A stretch of DNA of 64,000 bases, from assembly GCA_043228905.1 (NCBI GenBank), contig JBHGNT010000011.1:11284001-11348000 (forward strand), given 5' to 3'. The notes under the pieces are model-generated. The model made no database searches. It was not told the origin of the DNA and saw nothing but the letters and a program-made list of their open reading frames with translations. Position 1 is the stretch's first letter, and the number at the start of each line of letters is the position of its first letter. A program made the translations under genes and the position numbers. The stretch is from Azolla caroliniana. Lineage: Eukaryota; Polypodiophyta. Positions 42,890 to 54,392 of this stretch are shown here, piece by piece.

Positions 42890-44537
42890 TTATCTTGAGC
42901 AATCATCAATAAAGGTTACATAGAATCTGCAGCCATCGATAGATGCATTCTTAGTTGGTCCCCATACATTCGTATGTACCAAATCCAACAAATTTTTACT
43001 TACATGTCTTTCATGAGGGAATGGCAACCTATTTGGCTTTCCATATTGACATGCTTCACATATCTTTCCCATTTCACAATTTTTCAGTTTTGGCAGTCCA
43101 GCCACTGCATCTTTTCTCAACATATTCTTTAGGGTTTGCATACTTATGTGGCCAATCCTTTTATGCCACATTTCCACATATGAGACTACACTCATTCCAT
43201 TTGCAAACATAGCTAAAATCTGTCTAGGCATGTCAACATCCAAAATAAACATTCTTCCTTGTTGTTTTCCTTTTGCAATGAGCTTCCCATTCTTTTCTAT
43301 ATAGCATCCACTTTGCTTAAACTTTACTTGCATACCTTGCTCTACTATCTGTCCAACAGAAATCAGATTCTTAGCAAGATTTGGAACATGCATTACATTC
43401 AACATATACTTAGTCTTTCCTTTTTCTTCCCACAATGGGATATCTCCAACATGTTCTATTTGGTGAGTACTATTATCACCCGTCTGTACATAGCCAGGAA
43501 TCTCTGGTTCTCTTAACCTTTCAAACCAGTTTGCATGTCCAGTCATATGGTTAGATGCCCCCGAGTCTACATACCATGTAAACTCTTCATTACATTTCTG
43601 TGAGCTTTCAGCCACTGCTGCTATCTCATGTTGTACCACAAATGCACCATCTTTTTCACAATCTTCACTAGTTTGGGCATAGTTATTCTGTTGTCTCTTT
43701 TCTCTTTGCTCATCATTTTGCTTCTTGTAACATTCAACCTGTGTGTGGCCTGGTTTTCCACAATACCAACAGCCATCATCATTTACATATGTTTGCTTAC
43801 CTCTACCTTGGTTGCTCCCCCTGCCTCTGTTGTTGTTTCTTCCTCTAATGGTTTGTTGTCCTCTTCCTTGATAACCATTATTGTTGGTTCTTGCTGAGCC
43901 AAATCTTCCATGGCCTCTTCCTCGGCCTCTTCCAGCACTATTATATAGGGCTTGCCCCTCATTCTCAAGATTTCCTTTATTTACATCATCCATCTGATTC
44001 CTTTCTTCTACTACAAGCATTGAAACCAGATCTGGAAAACTTGGGATACTATCCCTTGTAAGCATAGAGGTTTTAAAGCTTTTGTATTGAGGTCCTAAGC
44101 CTCTCAAGCATATTTCTACCTTATCATCATCTTCTATCTTTACATTGATAGAAGCAAGTGATTCACATATGCTCTTTATTTTCAAAGCATACTCATTTAT
44201 TGACATCTTACCTTTTTCTAAGGTATTTAGCTCAGTCTTCAACTGTAGCTTTCTAGCTTTTGTGTTTACTGCAAACAATTTTACCAAACTATCCCAAGCT
44301 TCTTTTGGGAGCATAGCATCTTGTATGTTTCCAATCTTTGAATGCTTTAATCTGTGCTGCTGTGGCATTTTCTTCTTGGATCTCCGGAGCCTCTTCTAGG
44401 TCTCCTTCAATGTAATCCCAGTATCCTTTCCCCATCAGGAAATTTGTCATTCTAAATTTCCACACCGGGAAATTGTTTTTATCTAGTTTCTCTGTAACTA
44501 TTTGGCCCGCATTCTCTGCAGCCATTATCTCTTCCAA
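42890..44537 (-). pseudogene. Copia D Gag-protease-integrase N-terminus
   Basis: A 492-codon frame (44368-42890) holds most of gag, preceded by a frame-shifted gag start at 44537 (LDKNNFPVWKFRMTNFLMGK). Gag continues with an RGRGRG-rich basic stretch and a CCHC knuckle, CWYCGKPGHTQVEC. The protease motif is WYVDSGASNHMTG. The GAG-pre-integrase MWHKRIGHIS and the HHCC-type C...CQYGK follow, then the first integrase Asp region (LVHTNVWGP, FIDDCSR). A stop near 42887 separates it from the rest of the integrase, and one frameshift near 44330-44370 breaks gag. Confidence 0.88.
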
Positions 44538-44663
44538 ACTAGGGTTTCTGTTACAATTACTTCAACAAGTAACTTTCTGATTCAGATCAGCAACCAGAGA
44601 AATACCTTTCTCAGTTCTATGCACTTCGGTACTCTTCTTTATGAGCAACTTGCTCTGATACCA

Positions 44664-45031
44664 TGTTAAGAAAACGTGAAGAAGGCACTCGGGCTCTTCT
44701 TATGTGCGCGGCGGATCGTGGTGTGCTGGATCGTTTGGTGCTAAAACACAGAAGGGAAGGGGGAAGGAGACTTTCCTCTGTAGCAGCCAAAACTTCTTCT
44801 ACTTCATTACACGCAGAGCTCTACTTGCTCTCGTCTGTTTCTCTCTTCTACTCTCACTCTCTGAGTTCTACCTCTCTATCTTTTCTCTCTTACTTTTTAC
44901 CTAAGTAATAAGTTGCTTACCTATGCAACTAATTAGCTGTTAGTCGCTAAATAGCTGTCAGTAGCTAATTAGTTGTTTCTCCTTTATGTTCACAAGTAGC
45001 TAAATAGCTACTATAGCTTATTTCCTAATAA
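44664..45031 (-). repeat. Copia D 5' LTR (outer end uncertain)
   Basis: The LTR begins TGTTAAGAAAACG next to the PBS. It has no surviving partner, so its right edge (about 45031) is judged only from the change into unrelated AT-rich DNA. It contains repeated TAGCTAATTAGTTG / TAGCTAAATAGCT words. Confidence 0.55.
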
Positions 45032-45736
45032 GCATCAAATACCATGTTGAGCTTGCTTCTCAACAAATGGGACTAGCTATCCGCTTCATAGCGACATCTT
45101 GAGACATTGTTGATGATTCCGTTGGTGAGACAAAACTCTTTTTTTTCAAATATTTTAATTTCAACTTCCAAGGTATGGGATGCCAATGGTATTTTATGTT
45201 TGTCTCTTGTCTTTCGCTCAAGGTATGGGTATGGGAGGTTGATTATATTTGGTTGTACAGAATACCTATGTTATTTTATGTTTGTCTCTTGTCCTCATGG
45301 GTGGTCAATGTGGTCAAGAACCCTTAAACTATTATTTTATTAATCTTAATATTCTTTTATAATAATTAGTGTTTAAATTTTAATAGATGTAGATTTAGGT
45401 ATACCAAATGGGATATATTGAATTTTACGTCTATGGCAAGAGTTGTATTGGTTGTGGGTTTACCTATTTTGGAAGTTGTTTGGCAACCAAGGTGGATTAA
45501 CATTGTTTCGGTTTGTATTTTCATTCTTGCTTAGCACAATGGGATGTAGATTTATATATGTAAAGGGGGATGTATTGAATCCGATGTCTATAACGACAGA
45601 TGGATTGGTTTTCGCATTCTATATATCGCATGCTTGTTTTGCACATTGTATGCATTATGTTTGCTTGTCAAAAAGAAGGGAATGTTTTTTGAGTGTGTCC
45701 TTGGCCACGCACTTGAGTGGTTGTATTATTGTGCAT

Positions 45737-46990
45737 GGTTGTGTGTTGTGCACTTATGTGCCATAAGTGGTGTATGGAGACACATGGGGATTTGTTGATT
45801 GTGTCAATTTTCATATGATAATGTCTCTTTCATTAAGGGGTCATCCTTCCATCAATGTTGTATATTTAAGATTCAAAACAAGGACTCTCTTTATTTGATA
45901 ACTTAGAATGTACACATGGTCATTAGGGTGTCCTTACATCATGTAGGCCAATCGTGTAGGTCTACAAGACTACACGTACATGTAGCTAGTGATGCACATT
46001 TAACAATTATGTGCACTTATGTGCCATAAGTGGTGTATGGAGACACATGGGGATTTGGTTGTGTGTTGTGCACTTATGTGCCATAAGTGGTGTATGGAGA
46101 CACATGGGGATTTGTTGATTGTGTCAATTTTCATATGATAATGTCTCTTTCATTAAGGGGTCATCCTTCCATCAATGTTGTATATTTAAGATTCAAAACA
46201 AGGACTCTCTTTATATGATAACTTAGAATGTACACATGGTCATTAGGGTGTCCTTACATCATGTAGGCCAATCGTGTAGGTCTACAAGACTACACGTACA
46301 TGTAGCTAGTGATGCACATTTAACAATTATGTGCACTTATGTGCCATAAGTGGTGTATGGAGACACATGGGGATTTGGTTGTGTGTTGTGCACTTATGTG
46401 CCATAAGTGGTGTATGGAGACACATGGGGATTTGTTGATTGTGTCAATTTTCATATGATAATGTCTCTTTCATTAAGGGGTCATCCTTCCACCAATGTTG
46501 TATATTTAAGATTCAAAACAAGGACTCTCTTTATTTGATAACTTAGAATGTACACATGGTCATTAGGGTGTCCTTACATCATGTAGGCCAATCGTGTAGG
46601 TCTACAAGACTACACGTACATGTAGCTAGTGATGCACATTTAACAATTATAGCCCATAAAATATTGAATTATAAGCACAAAAAATGACAAAAGCAAAATA
46701 AGGAGAATGAGAAACCACTTATGGCACATAAGTGCACAACACACAACCATGCACAATAATACAACCACTTATTGATTGTGTCAATTTTCATATGATAATG
46801 TCTCTTTCATTAAGGGGTCATCCTTCCATCAATGTTGTATATTTAAGATTCAAAACAAGAACTCTCTTTATTTGATAACTTAGAATGTACACATGGTCAT
46901 TAGGGTGTCCTTACATCATGTAGGTCTACAAGACTACACGTACATGTAGCTAGTGATGCACATTTAACAATTATAGCCCATAAAATATTG
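45737..46990 (+). repeat. Tandem array with 320-bp period
   Basis: GGTTGTGTGTTGTGCACTTATG recurs at 45737, 46057 and 46377, exactly 320 bp apart. Each unit contains TCATTAAGGGGTCATCCTTCC and ACTACACGTACATGTAGCTAG. Copies differ by only one to three bases. A fourth, partial copy (about 46768-46990) follows a short inverted piece of the unit (about 46717-46770). The tail AGCCCATAAAATATTG...GAGAAACC is also duplicated (46650 and 46974). No gene is supported. 45032-45736 and 46991-47404 are AT-rich with nothing recognisable. Confidence 0.92.
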
Positions 46991-47404
46991 AATTATAAGC
47001 ACAAAAAATGACAAAAGCAAAATAAGGAGAATGAGAAACCTTCCATGTCAATGTCTGTAATCTTTCAACTGAAACTTTAACAACACCACCTCCATTTGGC
47101 AAGTACGAATGACAATGGTATCAAATTGGTTCTTTGCTTATCACATGAACATAGTCCATTTAAAGTGATGTTATGTCAATACATAAAACTACCACATGAC
47201 TAGAATGAATTTCAAATTAAAACCAATTGAAGATGTCCATACTTATCAATGGTGTAATCAATCCATCTCTAAAAAGTGGCAACCCATCTTATTGTGTCCA
47301 TATTTTAATACATGTTAAATTGATATCTAATAAGTGACATTCAATCTTATTATATGGGTAGTTCATACTTGTGGAGTTATTGATGTCCATTGGATCTAAG
47401 CACC

Positions 47405-47923
47405 AACTATGGGCCCAATTCAGTTTTGAGTCGATTCAGTTTCTTTGCGTTGAAACCAAACCAAACCATTTATAGAAAACAAAAAGCAAACCAAATCATT
47501 CCAAGCCACTTAAACTAAACCATTAAAGAAAAGATAAACCAAACCATTTAAGGAAAAGTTAAAACCAATCGGAACCATTCAACTCAAATTATTTAAATAA
47601 TTAGATAAATAAAAATACATTAAAGTAAATCACCATTTAGGTCAAATTAATCAAAAAATTAAATAAATTAGAATATATTAAATTGAATAAACATCCAATT
47701 ACATATGAATTAAATAAAAATTAATAAAATAATTAACTAAATCACTAAATCAATAAACTATAAAGGAAATAAAAAAAGTTAATTGAAAACCAATAAACTA
47801 AACCACGCCAACCCATAAACTGATAAACCTGAGTTTTTAAACCAAACCGTTTAATTATATTGGAGCCGATAAACAATGGCTGAACGGTTCAATTTGGTTT
47901 GATCCAAAACCGACCCCATAGTT
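47405..47923. mobile_element. Possible MITE-like AT-rich element
   Basis: The ends AACTATGGG and CCCCATAGTT are inverted, followed inward by related CAGTTTTGAGTC and GATCCAAAACCG sequence. The inside is AT-rich with repeated AACCAAACCA/TTTAGG words and no coding. No clear target duplication was found. It may be a miniature inverted-repeat element or a chance arrangement. Confidence 0.35.
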
Positions 47924-48725
47924 ATTAAGCACAAAATGTTTCATTAATCTACTCTCTATGAAGAACTATAATATGAGCACATATTAATATGTTTCCTTCC
48001 AGAATTGAAAACTTTAGCAACATTGCCGATTGCAATATTTTCAGATCATGGCATGGTTAAAAATTCGTTGTAATGACTCATAATGATTATTCGACCATTT
48101 GCCTAAGAAGTGGTCATGAACAATTCGAACCAACATTTACAACTTACCTTATAAAGCTCGCAATGATGTGCATTCCTTAAAGATAAGCTTGCCCATTCTA
48201 ATTTTTATGTATGTGCATGGAGTAAATATGAACTTTTGCCCATTGTAACCCTTTCCTGTTTAAGATTTACGCATGTTCCTCACCTATGACAGCATGCTGA
48301 CAAATCCATGTACACTTTGGAAAGCTTCATTTTGTCGATTGATCATTTGCAGTTCATGGCTTGCTTAATAAGACAGAATAGATTATGTCAATCTTGCTAG
48401 GTGAGGAGGCAACCCTCTCCCTCTCCATTTTTCACAAATGGAGGTTACATAAAAATAAAATAAAAATTTGTACACATCATTTTGGGAAGATGGAGATCAG
48501 GTGCCTTACAAAAAGGACTTGAACCTTCTCTCAGACACGATAAATCTTCTTAGATTTATCAAAGGCAAACCCACATGTGATAGGACTGGTAGTTAGGTCA
48601 CTGAGAAGATGCTGGCACGAGATCGAAGAAGAAAACATCGAAATGTATTTAGGGGGGGGGGGAACATATCCCATGCTCCCAATATAAATTAATTGAGTGA
48701 AACAAGATCAAACAAATAAATAAAA
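47924..48725. other. Intergenic region downstream of the GGPPS-like gene
   Basis: About 800 bp are AT-rich with a run of eleven or more G at about 48651-48661. I see no gene, RNA or repeat structure here. Confidence 0.5.
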
Positions 48726-49763
48726 TCAGTTGGAATCCCCACCTTTCCATTGGATGAGTTGTAGGAGATAATCAGCAAGTTTGTGAAGAGGGGAGGCTTT
48801 GGAAGCATCAAACATTTGCAATTGATGTTTGGTCTCTTGATGCAATTGCTGGGCTAGCATTTTGGATCCCTCTAATCCGAGCAATTCAGTGTATGTAGTG
48901 GGCCTTCTTTCATACATCAAGGCATCATCAGGATGATCGCGATCATCATGAGAATGATCTAAGATGTCAACCACAACCTCGAAAAGCAGGCTAATGTAGC
49001 GAGCGTATCGCCGTAACCTTTCGACTGCTGCCTCCGATCCTCCCCCTAAGATGGCCCCACTCACGACCGATCCTTCCAAGAGGGCCGCAGTCTTATGCAA
49101 ATGCACACAATTCAGACTGTCTATATCCAGGACACACAGGTCCTGCCCCTGTGATGTCTCCATGTCCATGAACTCGCCCGAGATGATGCCGCCAGTGCCC
49201 GAGGCTCGGCAGAGCTCGGAGATGACTCGGGCGAGCTTCTCCGGGGGAACGCCTTTGGTGGCAGAGACGAGGTTCTGGAGCGCGAACCCGAGGTAAGAAG
49301 CTTGGGCGGGGGCAGGAAAAGGTGGTTCGATGCCGCGGCGGCGGGTCATCGACATCTTGTGGATGACTTCGACAGCGCAGGCGGCGGGGAGGGCCACATC
49401 AGCTGAGCCTCCCACCAATTCACAAGCTGCAAGGCAGAGGACGGGGCGGATCCTCTTCCCTCTGGACAACATTAGCAGCTCCGCATCCTCCTCCCGTGGG
49501 GCCCGGGGCAGCGCCTCGCACAAGGCGTCGTTCACCGCTCGGGCCTTGGACAGCAGGAAAGAGTTGAGCTCCTCCTGCTCCGTCTCCAGCAGCAGCTTCT
49601 CCGCCATGGCTACTTGGAGCCCCCGGTTCAGACTGAGGCGCGCCGCATGAGGGGAATGGGGGAATCGTAGGCGATTTGGGGGAGATTTGGCAGCTCTTGC
49701 TGCTCTTGCTGCAGCAGCTGCTCCACACCATCTGTGAAGGAGGAGGTCCCCCATACATTCCAT
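48726..49763 (-). CDS. GGPPS-like protein lacking both Asp-rich motifs
   Basis: This intact, intronless frame of 345 codons is related to plastid geranylgeranyl diphosphate synthase of the isoprenoid pathway. The first about 52 residues are Ala/Arg/Ser-rich with little acid, like a plastid transit peptide. The second Met (53) starts the mature-like part. GKRIRPVLCLAACELVGG (102-119) keeps the substrate-binding Lys/Arg and a CxxxC. After VIHKMS (133-138) the family's first Asp-rich motif is missing: about 18 residues are deleted and the rest is scrambled to TRRRGIEPP. HLHKTAALLEGSVVSGAIL (221-239) is retained. The second Asp-rich motif reads VVVDILDH (263-270) instead of VVDDILD. It therefore cannot use the normal two-metal mechanism. 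It may be a non-catalytic small-subunit-like partner or a young pseudogene. Confidence 0.8.
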   Translation of the reverse strand: MECMGDLLLHRWCGAAAAARAARAAKSPPNRLRFPHSPHAARLSLNRGLQVAMAEKLLLETEQEELNSFLLSKARAVNDALCEALPRAPREEDAELLMLSRGKRIRPVLCLAACELVGGSADVALPAACAVEVIHKMSMTRRRGIEPPFPAPAQASYLGFALQNLVSATKGVPPEKLARVISELCRASGTGGIISGEFMDMETSQGQDLCVLDIDSLNCVHLHKTAALLEGSVVSGAILGGGSEAAVERLRRYARYISLLFEVVVDILDHSHDDRDHPDDALMYERRPTTYTELLGLEGSKMLAQQLHQETKHQLQMFDASKASPLHKLADYLLQLIQWKGGDSN

Positions 49764-49764
49764 T

Positions 49765-49768
<4 letters not shown>

Positions 49769-49802
<34 letters not shown>
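49769..49802 (+). repeat. (CA)n microsatellite upstream of the GGPPS-like gene
   Basis: Seventeen CA units lie six bases before the first ATG of the minus-strand gene. The following 200 bp are rich in pyrimidine runs (CTTTCTTTCTTTC) and TATA-like words such as ATACATATATATGTAT near 49915. This could be the gene's leader and promoter, but nothing decisive is visible. Confidence 0.85.
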
Positions 49803-49805
<3 letters not shown>

Positions 49806-50149
49806 TACCTCTCTCCCTCTCTTTTGGTCTCAGAAGACGTTAATATATCTTTCTTTCTTTCTTTCCCTGTCTCTATTTGTATAGAATCTAGACTGTATAG
49901 ACTACTTACTGTATACATATATATGTATAGATCGATAGATAGATGTGTCTCTGTCTGTGTCTCTATTATCTGTAGTTAGGACTTTCTTTAGTTGTGATGT
50001 CCCCCCTCTATCTATGCTTAGCTGTCATCATAGAATGTATTATAGGTGTTCGTGCAACCATGGAAACGTTTGAAAACAAACACGTTTAGAAAGGGAAAAA
50101 TGCGTGCTCCTTGCTTCTTCTTTTTTATCATTTATTGTCATTGCAAATC

Positions 50150-50460
50150 GACTCACCCTAGTCTCTCATGAGTCATCGCAAATTTTTGTGTTAGTATCAT
50201 ATTTGTTTGTTTTTTTTCTCCCCTCACCATTAGAAATTGACTCAACCTGATCATTGGTTGCCATGCTACTATTGCCTATGTCTTGGGTTCAATTCCCAAT
50301 TTTCTCATATCCTCTCTTTAGTGTCATGTCATGGCCAAAATTTTATGTTAGTGTCATCTTCCTTTTTTTTTTCTTTGTTATTAGAAATTAGCTCACCCTA
50401 GTGGTAAGTTGTCATGCTACTACTGCATATGTCATGTTTTCTTCATATTCTCGAATATTC
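50150..50460 (+). mobile_element. Two tRNA-derived SINE-like remnants
   Basis: The word TTAGAAATTGACTCAACCTGA...TTGGTTGCCATGCTACTATTGC, followed by CTTGGGTTCAATTCCCAA (B-box GGTTCAATTCC), is repeated at about 50225-50320 and 50385-50450. The second copy has a decayed B-box. A third fragment, CGACTCACCCTAGTCTC, is at about 50149. Each is followed by T-rich DNA. The layout fits a tRNA-derived SINE; the family is unknown to me. Confidence 0.5.
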
Positions 50461-50910
50461 GTTTTATGAGTTTTTGAACGTTTGATTATAATTTATAATG
50501 ACATATTTTGATTCAATCTCTATAGTTCATACTCATTTTTTTGTAAAGTTCTAAAGTGAGGGGGATAGAGATGTCTTGATTCTTAAGAAACATCCCAAAG
50601 GCATGCATGTGATACAATGCAAATATTGCAACCATACTTATGTTGGTGGTTCACAATGGATTAGAGTCCACTTATTGGGATTGAGGGTGAATCAATATAT
50701 AATATAGACCATAGTCAATCCAATCCAACTTTGAGATGATTTACCATACACGTTTGATTGAATCATTCTTGAATGTGAATGCACGCATGTTATGTATGGT
50801 TCATTCTATGGTTGACATCATAGATTGACCCATGCATGATATTCGCAGTATTCTCCATTCGTAATATTCAAGCATACAAAATGACCCCGAGAATATTATA
50901 GAACCATTCG

Positions 50911-53083
50911 TTTATTTTTTTATTTTTTTTCCAAAAAAAACACTACTTCCCATTAGTTAGCAAACGAAGTACATCAAAGTTCAACCATAATCAGCAAAAC
51001 TCACACTACTCCACACAAAACTAAGCATAATCCCCACCCTGATATTTACAACAAAAGTATCCCGCTAACTCTTTTTACATGGTAACCACATATTTATATC
51101 TCCTTTCCACTAATGGAAGCCATAGGCGGAAACAACCATCTCAGTGCATGGTAGTTCCATTTAGGCCCTAATGATGATTTTACCATCATAGGAGAACGAC
51201 CCCATTTCAGCAAAAAATTTGACTGAGCCCTTTCTGCTTCATCCGAGTCCCCTTCAATCGAGTTGTATCGTCTGCGCAGCCAAGATACCAGCTCGAACCA
51301 AATGTTTAGCAACACCTCTCCGCTTGGGAGTTTTCGTTGCTGAAAAACAAACATAAATCGTCTAATCCAAATGTGCCAGACCGAGAAGCACGCCACCAAC
51401 ATCCATATCTCCTCAAAAAAACCAGAGTTTGTACCAAGTTTCACTCCAACACATTTGAGTACATTGCCACCCTGCACTATAAATCCATGACCATGTGGAT
51501 TTAGTTGTTCCGCCCAGCCTTCCCCAATTAGCTTCAAAGCCTGTAAAGACCCCCACACAACTCTCCCACTCACACCGCATGCTACCACTATCCTGAGACT
51601 TCTACCCCAAATGATGATTTCCTCTACACAATTCCAAAAACAATGAGGTATCTATTCTAAAGAGTGACCACATAACTTACAACCAACCTCCCCACCATGA
51701 CACCTCATCCACTCCCCTACAAGTATCGCCTTATGGCTAAGAAGCCAAAACCAAACCTCTATTTTTTCTGGCATATCCAATGCCCATAGTCTCCTCCAAA
51801 ACGACTTCAACAAGTCATCTGATATGCCTTTATCCCTCCAACTATTGCAAGTCTGAGCAACGCCCACTGATTTGGAGCCAATGATTTGCCTTCCGAGCTT
51901 AGTACTATAATAAAAAAACCAATCCAGTTTGTTTGTTCCCGGTTTCTACCACCATACCTCTAATGGATTCCACTCCAAATCACATAGGGGCTTGTTGTCA
52001 AATAGCCATAGTTTACAATCATTATCTAGCTTCCCTGGGTCCGGGTTTACTTGCCACTTCTTACCTTCCAACACTACCACCCGCACTGCCAACCATCGGC
52101 CATTGTCGGACAAAGCACTTAGGTTTCCCCACAAACGATACTCATTAGATGGGCACTTGCCACGGATAATTTGTCCATCACTCTCACTTACAAACCACCC
52201 AGACCAAACCCCCTCTTCCTCATTCAACCTTTCTAGACCATCAACAACCTTATTTATCAGCTGGGTCACCTTCTCAAGCCTACTAGTAATGCTACCAGAC
52301 TTATCCTCACTCCTCTTCATTCTGAAAACATCCCAATCTCTTCCTAAACTAACATTGTACCCTAACATGCGCCCCCATGGAAAATATTTTTTCTGTCCAA
52401 GTATCATGCCATCTTCGCTTCTAATCCTAGGGTTTCAAAATAACGATTGTTGGAGTTGTTCTTCCAATGTTTTCAGTTGCATTAAGACCAACCCTTCTCT
52501 TACACTTGACCAGGCCATCATTATGGCACGGGCCACCCTGTCCTCCATGCTAGCTGGTTCTTTCATCTTTAGATCTAGACTGAACAACCACCAGATCTTT
52601 GCCTTCCAGGGGCCACCATTCCTTGGACACCAAAGGTCAGCTCTATCCCTAAGAAGCATCTTCCACAACTCAGGTCTAGGTTGTAAACTTCGCACAAGTA
52701 GCTTACCGAGTAAAGCCTTACTTTGGTGAACTAGATCCACCAACGCAAGTCCACCCTAGTTTTTCGCCTTGATCAAACAACTCCACGCCACTTTAGCTGG
52801 TGTCGTCTCGTGGTCTCTACCCAACCATAGGAACCCTCTCACGATTGCCTTAATGTTTTTGATGCAAGTTTTGCCTAACATCCAACATGCCACCGAGTGC
52901 CACATGGTGGCTAACAAAATGTGGTTTACCATGACCACCCTACCTGCAAGAGAAAGCTTTCCCAATGCCCATAACCAAAGCTTTTTTCTGATTTTGTCTT
53001 TCACTTGCTCAAGTTGTTGGTTTTTAGGTGTCTCAACTCCCACCAAAAAACCCAAATATTTAACAGCCATTGCATTTATTATT
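50911..53083 (-). pseudogene. 5'-truncated LINE (non-LTR retrotransposon) remnant
   Basis: The minus strand encodes the C-terminal part of a plant LINE ORF2. The RT thumb side is at 52756-53083 (KYLGFLVGVETPKN, LSLAGRVVMVNHILLATMWH, GFLWLG). GGLALVDLVHQSKALLGKLL follows at about 52700-52745. The zinc-binding RT-associated domain is at 51640-51867 (FWRRLWALDMPEKIEVWFWL, CKLCGHSLE), and a tail lies to 51094. An A-rich tract marks the 3' end (50911-50930, T-rich on plus). An 8-bp duplication ACCATTCG flanks the insert (50903-50910 and 53084-53091). Several frame breaks are present. 5' truncation is typical of LINE insertion. Confidence 0.9.
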
Positions 53084-53264
53084 ACCATTCGAGTAAAAAG
53101 TGGGGGATTAATGAACTTTTTATTTATTTATTTATTAAAAATCAAACAAATACTTTTAAGTTTTACATCTATTATAAAAATGTTATTAGTATGAGGTCCC
53201 ATTTTTAATGTTAGATAAAAATATCAAATTTTGTGGGAGAGTAAAAAGTGAGGAATTGTCACAG

Positions 53265-53345
53265 ACATGACAAACAATCATGTCAAGATTTGAACTCTTG
53301 ATCTCTTGACATATATAGTTAAGTGTTGTTTTCTAACCAACAAAT
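53265..53345 (-). other. tRNA-like segment in the LTR of the non-autonomous element
   Basis: On the minus strand, TTGGTTAGAAAACAACACTTAAC (A-box side; each part under 20 bp is conserved) is followed by AAGAGTTCAAATCTTGAC, a B-box-like GTTCAAATC. It is repeated at 55152-55232 in the right LTR, where the A-box side reads TTGGTTAGAACACAACAC. It is antisense relative to the purine tract of the element. Confidence 0.5.
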
Positions 53346-53869
53346 CCAAATATATGGTCATGTTATGTATATCTTAATAGATTATTAGTAGATTATCTGT
53401 TTCAAGTTCAAGGAGTTTTTAGAAAGTTCTAGAACTAGAAGGTTCTAGAGGGTTCTACAATATTCTCCCGAATATTCTCCAAAATATTCTAATGCATGTA
53501 CTTTGACTAACAGTATAAATACTTGTAACCTCCTTGGTCCTTTTGAAGGGATTCACCAGTCACTGACACGTCAATCTAGTATTCTTGTTTAGCCCCATCT
53601 TCTCTCCTTGATTTACGTCTCTGTCTTTATGCTCTTGTATTGTTCCTAGCATCTTAAGTTCCTCATCTTGTTGCTCCCAACTTCCCGAGTTTCTAGCCTC
53701 ATCACATTGAGTTCCACGTTTGTAACCTTATCAGTAGTAGCCTCGTCATTTGTGCTCCATCATAGTCTAGGGTTGGTGTGTCCGTGATAGTTTGAATCCC
53801 TTCAAACTAGAAGCATTACCCGTCTTTGTCATCGCCCTTGCTTCTAGAGTTACCATTGTCACCATCATT

Positions 53870-54260
53870 GGTTCTAGAGTTACCATCATTAACATCCCTT
53901 CATTTTCTATCTTCCTCACCATCTCTATCTCGAGGTTTCTTTTCATCATCGTCTTTGTCTTTTCTCTCCTAGTTTTTTCTCATCATCATCTCTATCTCTG
54001 CACTTCTTATCATCTTCCACATCCCTATCTTTGCATTTTTTTTCATTGTCATCCTTCTCCTTGTGTTTCCTACCGTTTTCATCTCTATCTATGTGTTTCT
54101 TATTATCTTCGTGACTTTCTGTACGTTTCCTATCACCTTCATTCTTGTCTTTGTGTTTTCTATCATCCTTTGTATATGTGTCTTTGTGTTTCTTCAAAAC
54201 CGCAACATCTCGATCTCTATGTTTCTTATCCTCTTCATCTCTTTCTCCGCTTCCATCATT
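53870..54260 (-). pseudogene. Lys/Asp-rich low-complexity coding fragment, possibly captured host sequence
   Basis: On the minus strand a frame of about 85 codons (54197-53946), extended in broken form on both sides, encodes KHKD, DRDDDEKK and NEKKCKDRD words. Such charged repeats are typical of plant nuclear RNA-processing factors, but low complexity prevents identification. It lies inside a non-autonomous LTR element without its own gag or pol, so capture of a host exon is possible. Confidence 0.4.
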
Positions 54261-54392
54261 GGCATAGTCAAAGTCGTTGCTTCCAAAGTCGCTTCGTCAA
54301 CGTCATTGCCTTCATTGCTTCCTCTTCGACATCATCATCTTCAACCCTCTTGTTGTCGTCATCAACACTAATTTGCCTAACTGTCATTGTCT

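Larger units (their letters stand above)
40431..45031 (-). mobile_element. Copia element D (3' end lost)
   Basis: The minus strand carries a nearly complete copia coding region from gag (start 44537) to RNase H (cut at about 40432). The PBS complement GCTCTGATACCA is at 44652-44663, and the 5' LTR begins TGTTAAGAAAACG at 44664. The LTR's outer end is uncertain, at about 45031 (...CCTAATAAGCA). The left LTR and purine tract are missing, replaced by the putative transposon. This family differs from copia A-C, E and F. Confidence 0.85.

Noticed and set aside
45443-45766. 107-codon hydrophobic frame
   Set aside because: It overlaps the start of the 320-bp tandem array, has no recognisable domain, and lies in AT-rich DNA where such frames arise by chance.
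49420-49767. 115-codon frame overlapping the GGPPS-like gene
   Set aside because: It is an alternative frame of the GC-rich 5' part of the gene with no family similarity.
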